Of a DNA stretch of 64,000 nucleotides, positions 13,719-26,369 are shown one piece after another (within the stretch, counting starts at the first letter, position 1; each line of letters begins with the position of its first letter). Below the pieces are notes generated by a model. That model searched no databases, was not told the DNA's origin, and saw nothing but the letters and a program-made list of their open reading frames with translations. The stretch is from Liolophura sinensis. Taxonomy: Eukaryota; Mollusca; Polyplacophora; Chitonida; Chitonidae. The DNA lies in assembly GCF_032854445.1 (NCBI RefSeq), contig NC_088302.1, forward strand, positions 9,667,338 to 9,731,337, written 5' to 3'. The position numbers and the translations under genes were made by a program.

Positions 13719-13795
<77 letters not shown>
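13719..13795. repeat. compound microsatellite (CT)n(TA)n
   Basis: A perfect CT run (13719-13756) passes directly into a perfect TA run (to 13795). An open frame on the minus strand (13450-13845) exists only because these runs have no stops and is not a gene. Confidence 0.95.
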
Positions 13796-13799
<4 letters not shown>

Positions 13800-15449
13800 C
13801 GGGTGATATATGACACATATCGACTGTCAAAAGTCTTAACCACACACTGAGAACGGAAGTGGATCGTCAAATGCATTAGCTAAAGTGCAGAGAGAGGGTC
13901 AGAAGGGACAACAGCAACGGGATATACGCAGCTAAAAAGCCTTTTGTTATATAGCTGCATATGTTTACCACGATGTGTAATCATGTATTGTGGGTTGTTT
14001 AGCAAACAGTGGTAAATCTGGCGAGCAAGTGCTATATTATCAAGTCACAAGAAGATACAACCTTGTCCATAACCCATTCAAGTTTAGATTAATCACTACC
14101 CGCTTGGTTCGTTTCAATTCACACACAATTAGAAGACACTGCGTATAATTTCACGGTTATAAAAATAATAGAATCGTATGCAGAACAACTCTAAATGACA
14201 AATAATTCAAAATGCAACCTAAAAAAAAAAGAATACATAATGTAAAGTATTTAGCATTATAATTTGTCAACGTGTGAGTATCCGTGTCCTGTGTTTTGGG
14301 ATAATTCAACACAGAAAGGTCACAGTTTTGTGTTAAGTAGCAAAGGTTATGTGAAAATATAAAACAAAATTGGCTGTTTCATGTGACAGTAGGACACTGG
14401 TACATTGTCTGATGAGGTAACCTGATGCTTGTGTGTCACAGATATAGGATACGCATTTGCAAGGTACACAGCTTCTTTATAATCTTGTGTTGTATTGTTG
14501 CCTAAGACGGATGTTTTCCCAGGCGTGAAGGGATTCTTGTCTGTGGACTCTCCACAGAACTCATATCGACTGACAGTTGCAGACTTTTACTGTGCATATC
14601 AACTAACACAGAAATGTCTTTGTTGTTCTTTAAAGAGAGCTGGAGAGGAAAGGTTCTACTGAAGTATCGTTTTTTTCACAGCACGAGGCCTTCAGTGCCG
14701 GTCTGTTATTTACGTAGATTCAGTTTGGTGCATGCCTGAGATTTTACCTCCAACTGTTATGTGTAACTCGCTGTAACTGGGAGTTATTCAGCCATGAAAT
14801 AAATAATATAAATGGGTGAAAACTGGTGGTTTTCTTTGAAAACCAACTCTTTTAAGGTGATAGCTGGACCGCTTTACGCAGTAGATACTTATTCAAATCA
14901 CCGATAGGCAGGAGTTGCTGAAACTCCGCATGTAAAGGTAAAGGTAATACCCGATACGCTGGTATAGGCTGAGATATATAGGTATGTTGCACGTAAGATT
15001 GCATAATGATCTTAAATGGGAAGTAAATTATTTTGCATAGGTCTGAATATTGCTTGTGATTAGGCTTCGAGATTTACAGCTAATTAGGTTCTGTTAGAGG
15101 GCGTTGTTGTTGTTCTCTTTGCTGAGGATGATCTTCTTGACCGCGGCTGCAGTTTTGAAATGCGCATACGTCGAAGTGTTTTATGCTTCCTTGTACACGC
15201 TGGCTTTTCACCTGTCCACAAAATGAGATAGAGAGAGATATGAAAACGCCAACCATGTCCCAATATTTTTGTACACACCAAACAGGACATCGGTTTCATT
15301 CTGAAATTGATCCAGCCTTCGTATCGAGGAAACAAACATTCATCAAAGATTGAATCAAAGTTTTGATTAGGTTATTTCGCATTTTATGTCATTGCGACCT
15401 TAACATTTGTCTGTTTAACGATTAACGTTGTTTGTTTTGTCTACCTCAG

Positions 15450-16462
15450 CTCGCCAGGCTAAAGTAAGACGCCCCGTGGCCCGTAAGAGGACGATCATCG
15501 TGGACGAAGAAATGATGGAAGAGATGTTCCTGAGATGCATTATCTGCCGAGATCGCTACGATACCGACGAGAAAACGCCCAAGCTTCTACCGTGCCATCA
15601 CACGTTTTGTCTGGAATGTCTGAAGGAAATGTTCCGTGTGGAATCGGAGCATAGGCAGACGCTGACCACGGCATACCGTGACAATGCCCCCAGCTTCGTT
15701 ACCATCCACTGCCCTACATGCCGAGCCTCTCACATGATTACAGATAAGGACTTTAAGAGTTACAAATCAGACCACAAGCTTCTGGAACTGCTTGAGATTT
15801 CAGCCTGTCCCAGCAAAGGTAGTCTTGGTTACTGTAAAAGTCATAAAACCCAAATCACTGACCATTTCTGTGAGACTTGTCTCCAGGCTGTCTGCAGCGA
15901 TTGCAAAGTGTTGGACCATCGTGAACAAGATGGTCACGTGGTACACTCACGCGCTGAGGCGTTGAGGATCTACGCCAATCAGGCGTTGATCACGTGCTGT
16001 AATGCCGACAGCGAAGACCGGAAGCTGGCAGATATGGAGCGAAATCTGTCAGGCGCCTTAGATGTCATCAACACAAAACTGTCCAACGCTGAGGAAAAGA
16101 TCAGGCAGACGTTCGACAAGTTCAAGGTGGCCATCAACAACAGGCAAGATCAACTGCTGGAAAAGATCGAGACGGAAATGGGGAACCGGAGAGAGGAATT
16201 TTCAAACGATTTGTCTGAGATCACGAAACGCATGGAGACAATTGAGAAGACGCAGACCACCACGAAACAAGCCCAAGAGGACGAAGACGTCGAGCAGATG
16301 TTCACAGCTCACCAGAATGCGCGCGAGATGTTCAAGAACACCTTCGAACCAATCAAACATCCTAAATCAAATATTAAATCGTCATTTCATTACGATAAGC
16401 GTGACCGCGCAAACATCATGAACACGGTGTCGGACCACGGCATGATTACATTCATGAGCTAA
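15450..16462 (+). CDS. TRIM-like gene 1, exon 2: RING, B-box, coiled coil
   Basis: Encodes residues 1627-1963, ending at TAA 16460-16462. The C3HC4 RING finger spans C1656-C1717: C-x2-C, then LLPCHHTFCLECL (C-x-H-x2-C-x2-C), then CPTC after about 30 residues. All eight zinc ligands are present. The B-box type 2 zinc finger spans C1755-H1789 (C-KS-H, C-ET-C, C-SD-C, then H and H). A long charged heptad-like coiled coil follows to about residue 1930. The tail FHYDKRDRANIM...SDHGMITF resembles the linker that ends the coiled coil in many TRIM proteins. No NHL, B30.2 or filamin domain follows. By family knowledge this is a RING E3 ubiquitin ligase that dimerises antiparallel through its coiled coil. 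Substrate and pathway are unknown. It is clearly paralogous to the exon at 50699-51750. Confidence 0.93.
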
Positions 16463-18294
16463 TGCGAGCTTGTCATTAATCGATCAAATTGCAAATCGTA
16501 AGGAGAGTTCTATTGTTTCATGAGTATAAAAGATACCAAAATTTAATTAGTAAAGTATGCAATTTAAACTACACAATAAATGTCAAACGTGGACTCTAAA
16601 CAATGTATGTCTGCCACTTTGTTATGCATTTTATGAACACTTTGTTACCATAGCTACAGAGAATGAGGACAGAAAGGTCATGTTCATATTTTGTCGTCGT
16701 GTTTTAGTATTTTTTTTATATTTTACTGGAGGATAAATTTCATTCTCAGTGAAGAATATTTTTGAAGTTAACAGTTTCTTAATGCTTTTTCTTGTTTTCA
16801 TATTAAAATTATGACATTAAGAGAAGGGGAGAAGCGTATTTAGTGCTCTATGTGTGATGTGAAATAATAAAAAATGAGCTAAGAAAGATCTAATTTTTGT
16901 TTCCATTTTATGTAAAATAAGGTTTTTCACAGGATAGGGCTCTATGGAGAAAAATCGTGCCATATTTGGGTATGTGACTGAGAGTAACAAAAGTGCCGGA
17001 AGGATAAATCCCGTGAGAGTAAACATTCCTTTCTTTTGGCGATGGTGCGGTGCTGGCGATCAACACGGCCATTAAAGGCGTGACTGTCATATCGTTGTCA
17101 CTACAAATCAACGTTTTTCAATGCGCAGATTTTCAAATAACCTTCATACAATGACAAAAAGTGTTTTCAGTATGACTTTTAGTAATTACTGACCGGCCCA
17201 TCAGGGTTAAACGCCTCTCCTGTAAACACAGATTCCTAGAATTCCATCAGACGTGTACTAATGTATTTGTATTTACAAGCATCACTCAAAAGTGTATCCA
17301 AGTGATCAAAATGTATATTTTGTATTTTGACTGTTCCTTCAACGGCATATCATAAATGTATTCGTCACGTTTCCTCTGTTCAGTATTTTAAATGTGTTTT
17401 CTTTCTCTTGTCAGAGAAAACTGTATTTGAATAAAATGTTTTGAGAATTGAATGAATCATGTTTCAGATACCAAAACATCATGACTTTGTATTTTCATTT
17501 GCTATTTCAATGAACTTTTTGTACTGTATGAATACAGATTTTTGTTCTTTTCCATACTTATAATTTTGTAAATACATATATCATTCCGGACTAAGATTAA
17601 CCTCAAAGGAGAGAAACAGGCAATAAGTAAGACCATATCCGTATACGTTTGGAAAGACTAATTTATTAAGTGCGATCTAGCGTAAAACAAGTGATACTCA
17701 AAAGTAAACAATTCGCCAGAAAAGTTGCTTTTAAATTTTATATCCAAATTAAGTAAATGTTGTCATACATCCTCTAGAATATAAAAATATGTCTGTCATT
17801 TTGAGGTCAGATTTTAACATGTCTGTGACAGTTCACTTGTATAGTCGATAACAATCCTGACATGCAAAGATATGTTTTGTAAAATCTATGTGTTGAAGTT
17901 TTGAAATTATGCCATAAAATCAAAGCTATGTGTAACCATTGTGAAGTTGTATATTCTATGTACCTGACAATTTCAGAAAGTCAAAGGACGTTGTTAATTA
18001 TGTCAAAACATGTTAAGTTCATTGTACAACTGACATCGTTTGAAAAGAGATTTACATTTAGATGTCATTATTGTTTTGTTCATCTCGTATTATTAGGTTT
18101 TATGTGTATATGAAAATTATTAATAAAAAAAGTCTTACCACCATGTTGTTCTCCATATCTGACAGAATTACTGGCATGCAGTTGATTGTTGTAGTGACCA
18201 GGTAAGTTATAAGTTTGAGCTGTAAACAATCGGTTTATTTACATGATTGTCGTTTAACATCGCTTTCGGTTGTATTTCAGTCGTATGATGATGG
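16463..18294. other. 3' UTR / intergenic after TRIM-like gene 1
   Basis: AATAAA hexamers occur at 16575-16580, 17430-17435 and 18122-18127. The first, 113 bases after the stop codon, is the simplest candidate polyadenylation signal, but AT-richness makes such words frequent. No further gene is visible. Confidence 0.4.
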
Positions 18295-18535
18295 TGGAGG
18301 GAGTCGTCGCTGAGTGGTCAATGTGCTAGTCTTTCAGTCACTAGTTCACAGGAGCCATTTGAATTGATGCTGACTAGTGTCGTCTTGTCTGAAGTCCGTT
18401 GGAATCCACTTACCTTCTCCCAGTATTAATGCATATGTCGGTGGTTTAGTCCAGAACTTCCTGTTTCCTCCGCCATTGCAATTGGCCGCCCTCGTGCAAG
18501 TAAAAAATAATGAGTATGGCGTTTAATATCAATGA
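18295..18535 (+). repeat. old tRNA-derived SINE-like copy
   Basis: The start has a box-A-like CGCTGAGTGGT segment. The 3' part, reading CTTCCTGTTTCCTCCGCC then TTGGCCGCCCTCGTGCAAGT, parallels the family A body (CCCGGTTTCC, CTGGCCGCCGTCGTATAAGT) but is strongly diverged. There is no clear A-rich tail or target-site duplication. Confidence 0.4.
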
Positions 18536-18739
18536 CATAAGTTAAGAAATATCAAGATCTCGTGTCCTCTTGCAGCTGACCGATCGCTATGCTGTCTCAC
18601 GGAACGACCAGGCATGGCAATTCACTCTATCACAACATACTGAGACCGTCTGTCAGATCGGTATTCCACCTATCCTTTCATGCTGTGTGTCAAATCAGAG
18701 AAACATCAAAATTGAAAGTTCGATTTGGAAGTTGGCCCA

Positions 18740-20325
18740 ACTGAAATGACACAGTGGTAATGTCTCAACATCTGAATGACAGCAGTGGTAGTGTCTCAGC
18801 ATTTGAGTGACATAGTGGTAGTGTCTCAACATCTGAATGACACAGTGGTAGTGTCTCAACATCTGAATGACAGCAGTGGTAGTGTCTCAACATCTGAATG
18901 ACACAGTGGTAGTGTCTCAACATTTGAATGAAACAGTAGCAGTGTCACAACATTTGAATGACATAGTGGTAGTGTCTTAGCATCTGAATGACACAGTGAT
19001 AGTGTCTCAACATTTGAATGACATAGTGGTAGTGTCTCAACATCTGAATGAGAGCAGTGGTAGTGTCTCAACATTTGAATGACACCAGTGGTAGTGTCTC
19101 AAAATCTGAATGACATAGTGTTAGTGTCTTAGCATCTGAATGACACAGTGATAGTGTCTCAACATTTGAATGACATAGTGGTAGTGTCTCAACATCTCAA
19201 TGACATCAGTGTTAGTGTCTCAACATTTGAATGACACCAGTGGTAGTGTCTCAACATCTGAATGACACAGTGTTAGTGTCTCATCATCTGAATGGCACAG
19301 TGGTAGTATCTGAACATCTGAATGACATAGTGTTAGTGTCTCAACATCTGAATGACAAACTGGTAGTGTCAACAACTGAATGACAAACTGGTTATGTCAG
19401 CATCTGAATGACATAGTGTTAGTGTCTCAATATCTGAATGACGTTGTTGTGTCAACAATGGAATAGCAAACCGGGTGTGTCAACAACAGAATGACATAGT
19501 CGTAATGTCAACATCTGAATGACGAACTCATAGGTCATTAATTAAATGACACAGTGAGAGCATGTCAACAAATGAATGACATAATGGTGTGTCAACAACT
19601 GAATGAAACAACATCTGAATAATACAGTGGTAGTGTTAACAACTGAAAGACATAATGGTAGTGTCAACATCTGAATGACACAATGGTAGTGTCAACAAGT
19701 GAATGATAAACTAGTAGTGTCAACATCTGAATGACATAGTGGCAGGGTCAACAACAACTAAATTACATGATGTAGTGTCAAGACTTGAATGGCATAATGG
19801 TAGTACCTCAACATCTGAATGACATAGTGGTACTGTCAACAACTGAATGGTAGTTATAGTGTTAACTTCTGAATAACATAGTAGCATTGTCTCACGACCT
19901 GAATGACTGAATTTGAATAGTGGTAGTGTCAACAACTGAATAACATATTGGTAATGTCAACACGTGAATGACATAATGCTAGTGTCAACAGTGAATGACA
20001 AGGTGATAGTGCCAACAAGTGAATTACGTCAACAACTGTATGACAATTGTAGTGTCAACAACTGAATGATATAGTGGTAGTGTCCACACCTGAATGACAA
20101 ACTGGTAGTGTCAACAGTTGACTAGCACAGCGGTAGTGTCCACAAGTGAATGACATAGTTGTTGTGTCTCAACATCTAAATGACATAGTTGCATTGTCAA
20201 CATCTAATTGACATAGTTGCATTGTCAACATCTGAATGACATAGTGGTGTGTCAGCAACTAAATGACATAATGGTGTGTCAACATCTGAATCACATAGTG
20301 GCAGTGATTCACAGTGGAAATACAC
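18740..20325. repeat. minisatellite, ~33-base unit, about 1.6 kb
   Basis: Tens of imperfect copies of a unit approximating ACATCTGAATGACA plus CAGTGGTAGTGTCTCA. Unit length varies around 30-35 bases. The first half (to about 19450) is more regular, with the CTCAAC junction; the second half is more diverged, with shorter GTGTCAACA variants. The reverse-strand open frames here (HSDVETLPLC-type peptides) merely read the repeat. Function unknown. Confidence 0.9.
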
Positions 20326-22437
20326 AGGTCTCTATCAACTGACTGACTTCCTGGTATTTTTACTTAATCCTGGTTAATCAATGTATTAAATGATTTAACA
20401 TTTAACTTAGCTTTTAAATACATTTCCAAAGATATCAAAGCATGCGATTTCAGCAGACTCTGGGTTTCAGTTAACCAGCAAATCATTCAACGACGTAGCA
20501 CAATCTAGAAGGTTTAATCCAATTGAAAATATTTGATCTGTATGGTCAACATCTTGTAAAGACTGTATGGGCTCAGACAAAATGGTCGATCAAGAAAAAC
20601 AAAATTCCCAGATCACATTTCCGGCGTAGAGTTTTGCTGACCGAGAGTCTTCATTCACTATGGCTATATGGGTCACCAGTGTTTAAACCATTGGCGTCGG
20701 TAAATAATGGTGCGTGTTGTGTCGAACTGTTCCTGAAAGCATTACCGTGGGATAAGTTATTTAAAAACTACCGGGGGTTGCCGTTCTGGTTAAACAGTCA
20801 CCAGGAGAGGATACTCTGAATGAAACCTTCTAGACGCATCCAGCCTCGAACTGGAATGTATACTATTGATTTATTGAAAGCTACAGGTAGAAGCCACTGT
20901 AACAACATATACGGAAGGGTAAACATTTTTCACATTAGACTTTAGTCACAGGCGTGAGCGTCTTCGAACTTTCCCGAGACATTTTTCATCCATGACGAAG
21001 GGAATACGACTTTAGTTGTAAACAAACAGTGCTATATCCGGTGTGACTGGACTACTTTTTGGTCAGCCTAAATAATGCACCTGGATGAGGGACGAGGTTT
21101 CGAATACGTACACTGCTCACTTGTTTTCCAAACGTTTATTGTGGTGATCGTGTACTCTAAACTTACATCGACTTGCAACGCTGTGAGTTTATACTAAACG
21201 TCCAGTTTGTCAGGTATCTAAAACCTGCGGTGAAGGAGGTACCCTTAGATATCATTCTAGGCCATGCATTTATCAAAATTACCATACAGTTCATTAGCGG
21301 GAAATGATATCCAAAAGACTACTAAAAGTAAACATCCTGAAAGAAGAAAAAACAATTTTCAATGATGTAAAAACTGGCGTGTAATAAATGTCAAATAAGC
21401 CACATTTAGAAACAGCCGCACTTTGCCAGGTGCCAACCCACAGGTGAAGCAGAGCCGCAACTGAATCAAGCAAAGCTGGATATTTACACACGATTTGATA
21501 GGTCGACGGCTGACAGAAGCCCTTCCACAAAACCACGTAAATTGAATATTCGTAATTATTCCCGTAAATAGCACCAGGCTTCACTTACATAAAGGTTAAG
21601 AAGCTCAATTAGACTCATCAACAATCGACAGGTACAAACCATGGCCAATTACACTATGCAAAAAAAAACTGCAATTAATGACCGATATTTTAGCAAAATT
21701 TTGCTCTCACCCAATTCATTTTAGCTGGATAAACAACGATGTTTGTCAAAAATGTATTTTTTTTTGACGATGGCAAACTCTAACTCTTATTTTATCAAGA
21801 CGACAGAAACTATGTATACCTGAGCATCATATACCTAGTTACAGTTTGGCAGAATCGAAATATTTCCTGTTCAGGATTCCATAAAAGAGAATGTACAGTA
21901 GTGTATGAATATATGTCATGTCGAAGACTATTCAGTTATGAATAGTAAACGTGTAATAATTCATACTATAAGAGGATTCCATCAGCATAAACGAATGCTT
22001 TCTTTACACTAAAAAGCTTCCCAATACTGAGTATGTTTTCAAAGTGAAAATGTTATGAATATATCCTATATTCATTTCTTCACCTACCGATACTTCTAAA
22101 GTAGCTTCAAAGTGTAAGTATAAATAAAAGTGGGTCACACGAGACTGGAGATTTATTTACTAACCACATATGTTCAGCTATATACTGTGAATTTTTGAAC
22201 TGTGGACATGTTTACCGTCGACCTAGATTTCAACCAAATAAAATTAGGCTGTCTTTATTTTGGTTGTTTCCATAGAAACGGGTTATTAAATATTCAGATA
22301 GCCTGTCAGGTGTTGAGGTTAAAGAGGTCATTGTATGTATTTGTGAAAAATATGTTTCGTAAGTCGGTACCTCTGGGAGTACTGGAGGAGAATTCTGGTA
22401 ATAAACTGTTACCTTATTCTCCGCCATTTTGCGACTA
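20326..22437. other. intergenic, no gene seen
   Basis: No convincing coding region. The frame at 20523-20819 (98 codons) has no recognisable domain and no splice or codon-use support. Open frames on the minus strand at 21294-21584 overlap in two frames and look like chance. Confidence 0.5.
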
Positions 22438-22783
22438 GCGCCGATGATCCAGTTCGTAGAGCGTCCGATTCGGAGGTGGAATATCCAGGTTCAATCCTGG
22501 GTCGGGTCACACCTAAGATCTTAGAAATTAGGAAATTGTAGCTTCCACGCTCGACGTTTAGCATTAAGGGGAAGTGCAAGGACTGGTTGACCTGTATCAG
22601 TATAATGGCTCGGATGGGGCAGCTTACTTGCCTTCGGTAAGTCGTCTCAATAAAACAGCACTAGATAAAAGGTGGAAATCCGTCCTGCAACAAGGAGTCA
22701 CATTACATGCACTGTATGGATTCTTTCGTCGTCATATGACTGAAAAATTGTTAAGTACGACGTTAGCAAGCACTCACTCTCAG
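22438..22783 (+). repeat. tRNA-headed SINE-like family C, copy 1
   Basis: The head is tRNA-like: a box-A-like segment followed by GTAGAGCGTCCG and a box-B GGTTCAATCC near 22490. It is followed by GGTCACACCTAAGA, a body with CAGTATAATGGCTCGGA, CTTACTTGCCTTCGGTAAG, AGCACTAGATAAAAG, CCGTCCTGCAACAAGGAG, and a tail TCATATGACTGAAAAATTG then ACGACGTTAGCA. The inverted partner is at 25486-25818. The open frame across the body (22574-22840) is shared with the partner and is a repeat artefact, not a gene. The head is too degenerate to be a working tRNA. Confidence 0.75.
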
Positions 22784-25485
22784 TATGTGATTTTGCACTA
22801 TGCGTGCCAAGGTTTCCACTTTCTTTCTCTTAGTGCATGAAGGCATGTGTTCATTGGGAAGACAGGTGCATGACACTCTGGTTTTGCATTCAGATAGCGT
22901 CTCAATACCAGCATTATCCCCAATATTTTCTCAAGAATTTGTATGAATAGTATTTGAACGAATAACAGATGTACCATGCGATTGGTTAGGGTTTGTTTTT
23001 CACTTTTGCTATCTAGTTATATGGACATGCTGCTGAATATTTTCAAGCTTGTCAATCTAACAAATAAAAACAGTTTTGTGCACCCAGTGTAGGCTCTCTT
23101 CTTTGATGTTAACAGTTCCTCCCCCATGACGTTGTGTGTGAGTGATGACGTTATCTCCTAGGAAAAGGTGGTTCGAATTGAGTTTACTCTGGGTTCAAAG
23201 CTGTTGCTCTAAGAACAAGTACAATCCAGAAACAAAAACTCTCATGAAGAAACAAGGAATAAGAACAAGGAATGCTTAAGAACGATTAATATCCACTGCC
23301 AACAGGATTAGAACCGTTTTAGGCATAAGTCTGTTAAAAATAGCATTACGATAACAGAAAACAGACACACATAAACAACAAACAGTTTACAGTACAACAA
23401 GAACAGATTTCATGAAAAACTTGTAATCAGAGACAAGGTATCCAGCTAGCATTAGTGTTACTGAATAATATGTTAATGTTACACGTATTCAATATTATCA
23501 AAAAAAAACAACAACAACAACAAATAATTGTGATAAAATAAATGTATATATCCAGCATGTTGGCTTGTCATTGAACAATTCAATACTAATGCGAATGATT
23601 CTGTGACTCGGTTTTCTTTTAGCCATGGAACGATTCAGTATTAACGCTCGACTGTCTTTATATTGACTATATAGTAGGCTAGTCTTATTCCCCGACCGGT
23701 CACTGCATTATAAAGCTATTCACATGGTAAGACGATGTGACCTGGTCCGTGTCTGATCCAGACTGCAGGCGAGTCAGTCAACCGTGCAAGATTGATTTGG
23801 GTATGGATAAAAAAAATTCTGCCAGAATATGAAACGAAACACAATAGCAATTCTAACGTGACCTAATATTCAAGGTTAACCTAACCAAGACACAGATGCT
23901 GTTTTGTCCTCCCCATAACAGATACAACAAAGGGCCATTGTATTGATAGCGAAATGAATTTGAATAATCGCTTGTCCTTCAGTTAATTGCATGACGATGA
24001 ATAACGATCAACAGCAAAATTACACTCTTTATCTAGGAATTAAAACGTTATTAGCTTGTCTTTGTGAAAATATGGTGTGTGTTCATACTTCATGAATTTT
24101 GTACCTGTTAATCTTCAAATATGTCCGAACACCTGTTCATCTTTCTGTCTGTTTCCGTGGAAACAGGTCTGTCTGAGTGCCTGTCTGTCTGTGTGTCCGC
24201 CTGTTTGTATATCTGTCTCCCTGACTAATATATTGCACTGATTGTGTTTTTTGTGTACACTATTTCCCGTCTTGCGTGCATTTCCGTTTAGACTGCCTGT
24301 CTGTCTGCCCTGTTGTATGTTGCAGTGTTTGTTTATCTGAATCCCTGAGATCCACTGAGTAACTTCACGTAGTAAAGTGCCCAGGTCACTCCAAGAAAGA
24401 CCTTAAAATGCATAGTTGGCAAATATCAATATTTCGACCTTTATTTGGTCATCATCGGGATTATTTACTTGTTTATCTCTTCACTCAATCTTCCCCCCTA
24501 TAAAGGACAGAAATTAAAGGATCCGTTTGCTGTGTTTCAGAGAGATACTTACCTTTCTACACTAATTTGATACACAATCCAGTGCTTAAAAACCGAAGTG
24601 TAAGTTGTGTATGGTTTAAAAGGAGTTTGTCCGTGATTCCTTTGATTGACGTAGACTCACAAACAATCCTTTGAAAAACGAGATAATAGGTGAGAAATGC
24701 ACAGAAGAGCTGCCAAACCCAGTCTACTTGAAAACAGACTGCACGTTCACACAACTTCAGAAGCACAGACTCAGTGAAGGTTAGGACTTTTTTAGTTTTG
24801 CCGCGCTTACTTTGTTCTCCGCTTTGTTAACCCTGCCATTATAAATGCTGGCGGATGTAACAATAGAAGAGATTAGCAATCTTCAGTCTATTTTCAAGGG
24901 AAGAAAAAAAAAGTCGACGATAAATGTCAATGTGACGTAACCGTCTGTTAAATGTGGCCGGCATTTTCTGCGTTTTATGCATACACCGGGTTTCAACAAC
25001 AAAGTAGTATTAAGAACGTGAAGCCCTACAACTCTAATGGGGACCAAAGTAGGGCAAGTTCATCCTCATACGGTATTTCATATTGAAGTACACCAAAACT
25101 AATGACGTCAGTGGAACTTTCTACCCTAGCCTTATCAGCAAAAGCATCTGTTCTAAATACAACAGTTACCATTTTACATGCCCCCCCCCCCCCCACAAGA
25201 AAAAAGGTGCTACAGCGTCCAACTCGTAATAGAGTGACACAATATGGCTCATCTCAGATTTTAAAATTGTTAATCTTGCTCTTCTGTGTTATAGGATGTA
25301 TTGGAAATTAATATTGCAATTTAGCATCATGGGTTACGACGGGAATATGGATGTCAAACTTGACACTTAGATTTGCATGACTCTGAACATAAAGAAAAAT
25401 GTAGGCCGAGCACCAATTGGTCCAGTGTCAGTTCACTGGTACTCTCTGGAAAGCCATGCTTGCTGATTTCCTGCATGGGTTCAAT
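22784..25485. other. intergenic between inverted family C copies
   Basis: No gene seen. Contains a CTGT-rich low-complexity stretch at about 24145-24310 and a run of 14 C at 25181-25194. The flanking inverted repeats could pair over the 2.7 kb spacer, but nothing in the spacer suggests a mobile gene. Confidence 0.5.
25181..25194. repeat. poly-C run
   Basis: Fourteen consecutive C residues followed by ACAAG. Such runs are prone to length error in assembly. Confidence 0.9.
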
Positions 25486-25818
25486 TGAGTGAGTGAGTGA
25501 GTGTTTGGGGATTAACGTCATGCTCAACAATATTTCAGTCATATGACGACAAAGGAATCGTTAGAGTGAATGTAATGTACCTTCTTGTTGCAGGACGGAT
25601 TTCCACCGCTCTTTTATCTAGTGCTGCTTCATTGAGACGACTTACCGAAGGCAAGTAAGCTGCCCCGCCCGAGCCATTATACTGATACGGGTCAACCAGT
25701 CGTTGCACTCTTCTAGTCATGCCCATTTTCCTCTTTTAAAGTCTTAGGTGTGACTCGACCCAGGATTGATCTACCGTTCCCGATGCGGACGCTCTACCAA
25801 CTGTGCTATCCGCGCCGG
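25486..25818 (-). repeat. tRNA-headed SINE-like family C, copy 2, reverse orientation
   Basis: The reverse complement begins GGCGCGGATAGCACAGTTGG. The box A TAGCACAGTTGG fits the TRGYNNARNNGG consensus fully. It continues through GTAGAGCGTCCGCATCGG and a slightly damaged B box (GATCAATCC), then the same body as copy 1. It ends with a TCATATGACTGAAATATTG segment and a (CACT)n tail (GTGAGTGAGTGAGTG on the plus strand at 25490). The anticodon arm is replaced and there is no paired acceptor stem, so this is SINE rather than a tRNA gene. Confidence 0.78.
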
Positions 25819-26369
25819 TCGGTTTCAAGTGAAACATCACGATAGCAAATACACGGGCTTGGGAACGGTTTGATTCAAGGGGATACTTAGTGAAAAAACC
25901 TAAACAATAATGTAACAAAAGATTAAATGTAATGAAAAATTTACGGCATGCTGAGAGCGATGTTTAACATCAATCAAACACACAAACAAAAGAGAAAAAT
26001 CATAAAAAATATGTTAAGTGTTGATCTCAGAAAAACTTAAATATCTTTTCATACAGAATTGTTTCTTTAGAAGTTTTCAAATTTCTCGCTCATGATAATT
26101 TTCAGTATGTTACACTGTGGGTACAGTCAGGTGCATCCCAACAATGCTGCACAATTCGGAGAGTAATACCTCGTATCAACAATAAAATGATTGCTTACAG
26201 GTACTGTGGCTCTTCACAATTAGCACTTGTCCACTCTTGCAAGGGAGTCATGTTGTGAAGTAATAATTCGTGACTGTGACTGGCAAGCGTCCAAATGTAT
26301 TGTAGGTTACTCGGTATTTACTTTACACTGTACAAAAGAGACCGAGACATGGAAAACTTGCCCGTCTTA
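25819..26369. other. intergenic, no gene seen
   Basis: AT-rich sequence without a recognised element or a coding-like frame. Confidence 0.5.

Larger units (their letters stand above)
10415..15449 (+). other. intron of TRIM-like gene 1 (5035 bases, phase 1)
   Basis: The donor is AAG|GTAAGA at 10414/10415. The acceptor is a pyrimidine-rich tract ending ctacctcag at 15449. One base before and two after rebuild a GCT codon, so the long exon and the RING exon are in the same frame. The intron contains a palindromic repeat (11806-12040) and a compound CT/TA microsatellite (13719-13795). No other exon is seen inside it. Confidence 0.85.

Noticed and set aside
13450..13845. Minus-strand open frame of 131 codons
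   Set aside because: Driven by the CT/TA microsatellite (alternating Arg-Glu and Ile-Tyr codons).
18856..19074. Periodic HSDVETLPLC-type peptide on the minus strand
   Set aside because: Translation of the minisatellite unit; unit length varies by non-multiples of three, so no frame persists.
20523..20819. Plus-strand frame of 98 codons ending near 20819
   Set aside because: No domain, coding bias or splice evidence; chance length in AT-rich DNA.
22440..22510. tRNA gene
   Set aside because: Box A and B motifs are present, but there is no credible acceptor stem or anticodon arm, and the sequence continues into a dispersed repeat shared with 25486-25818; it is a SINE head.
22574..22840. Conserved small protein shared with 25535-25726
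   Set aside because: Shared peptide reflects two copies of one dispersed repeat, not a gene.
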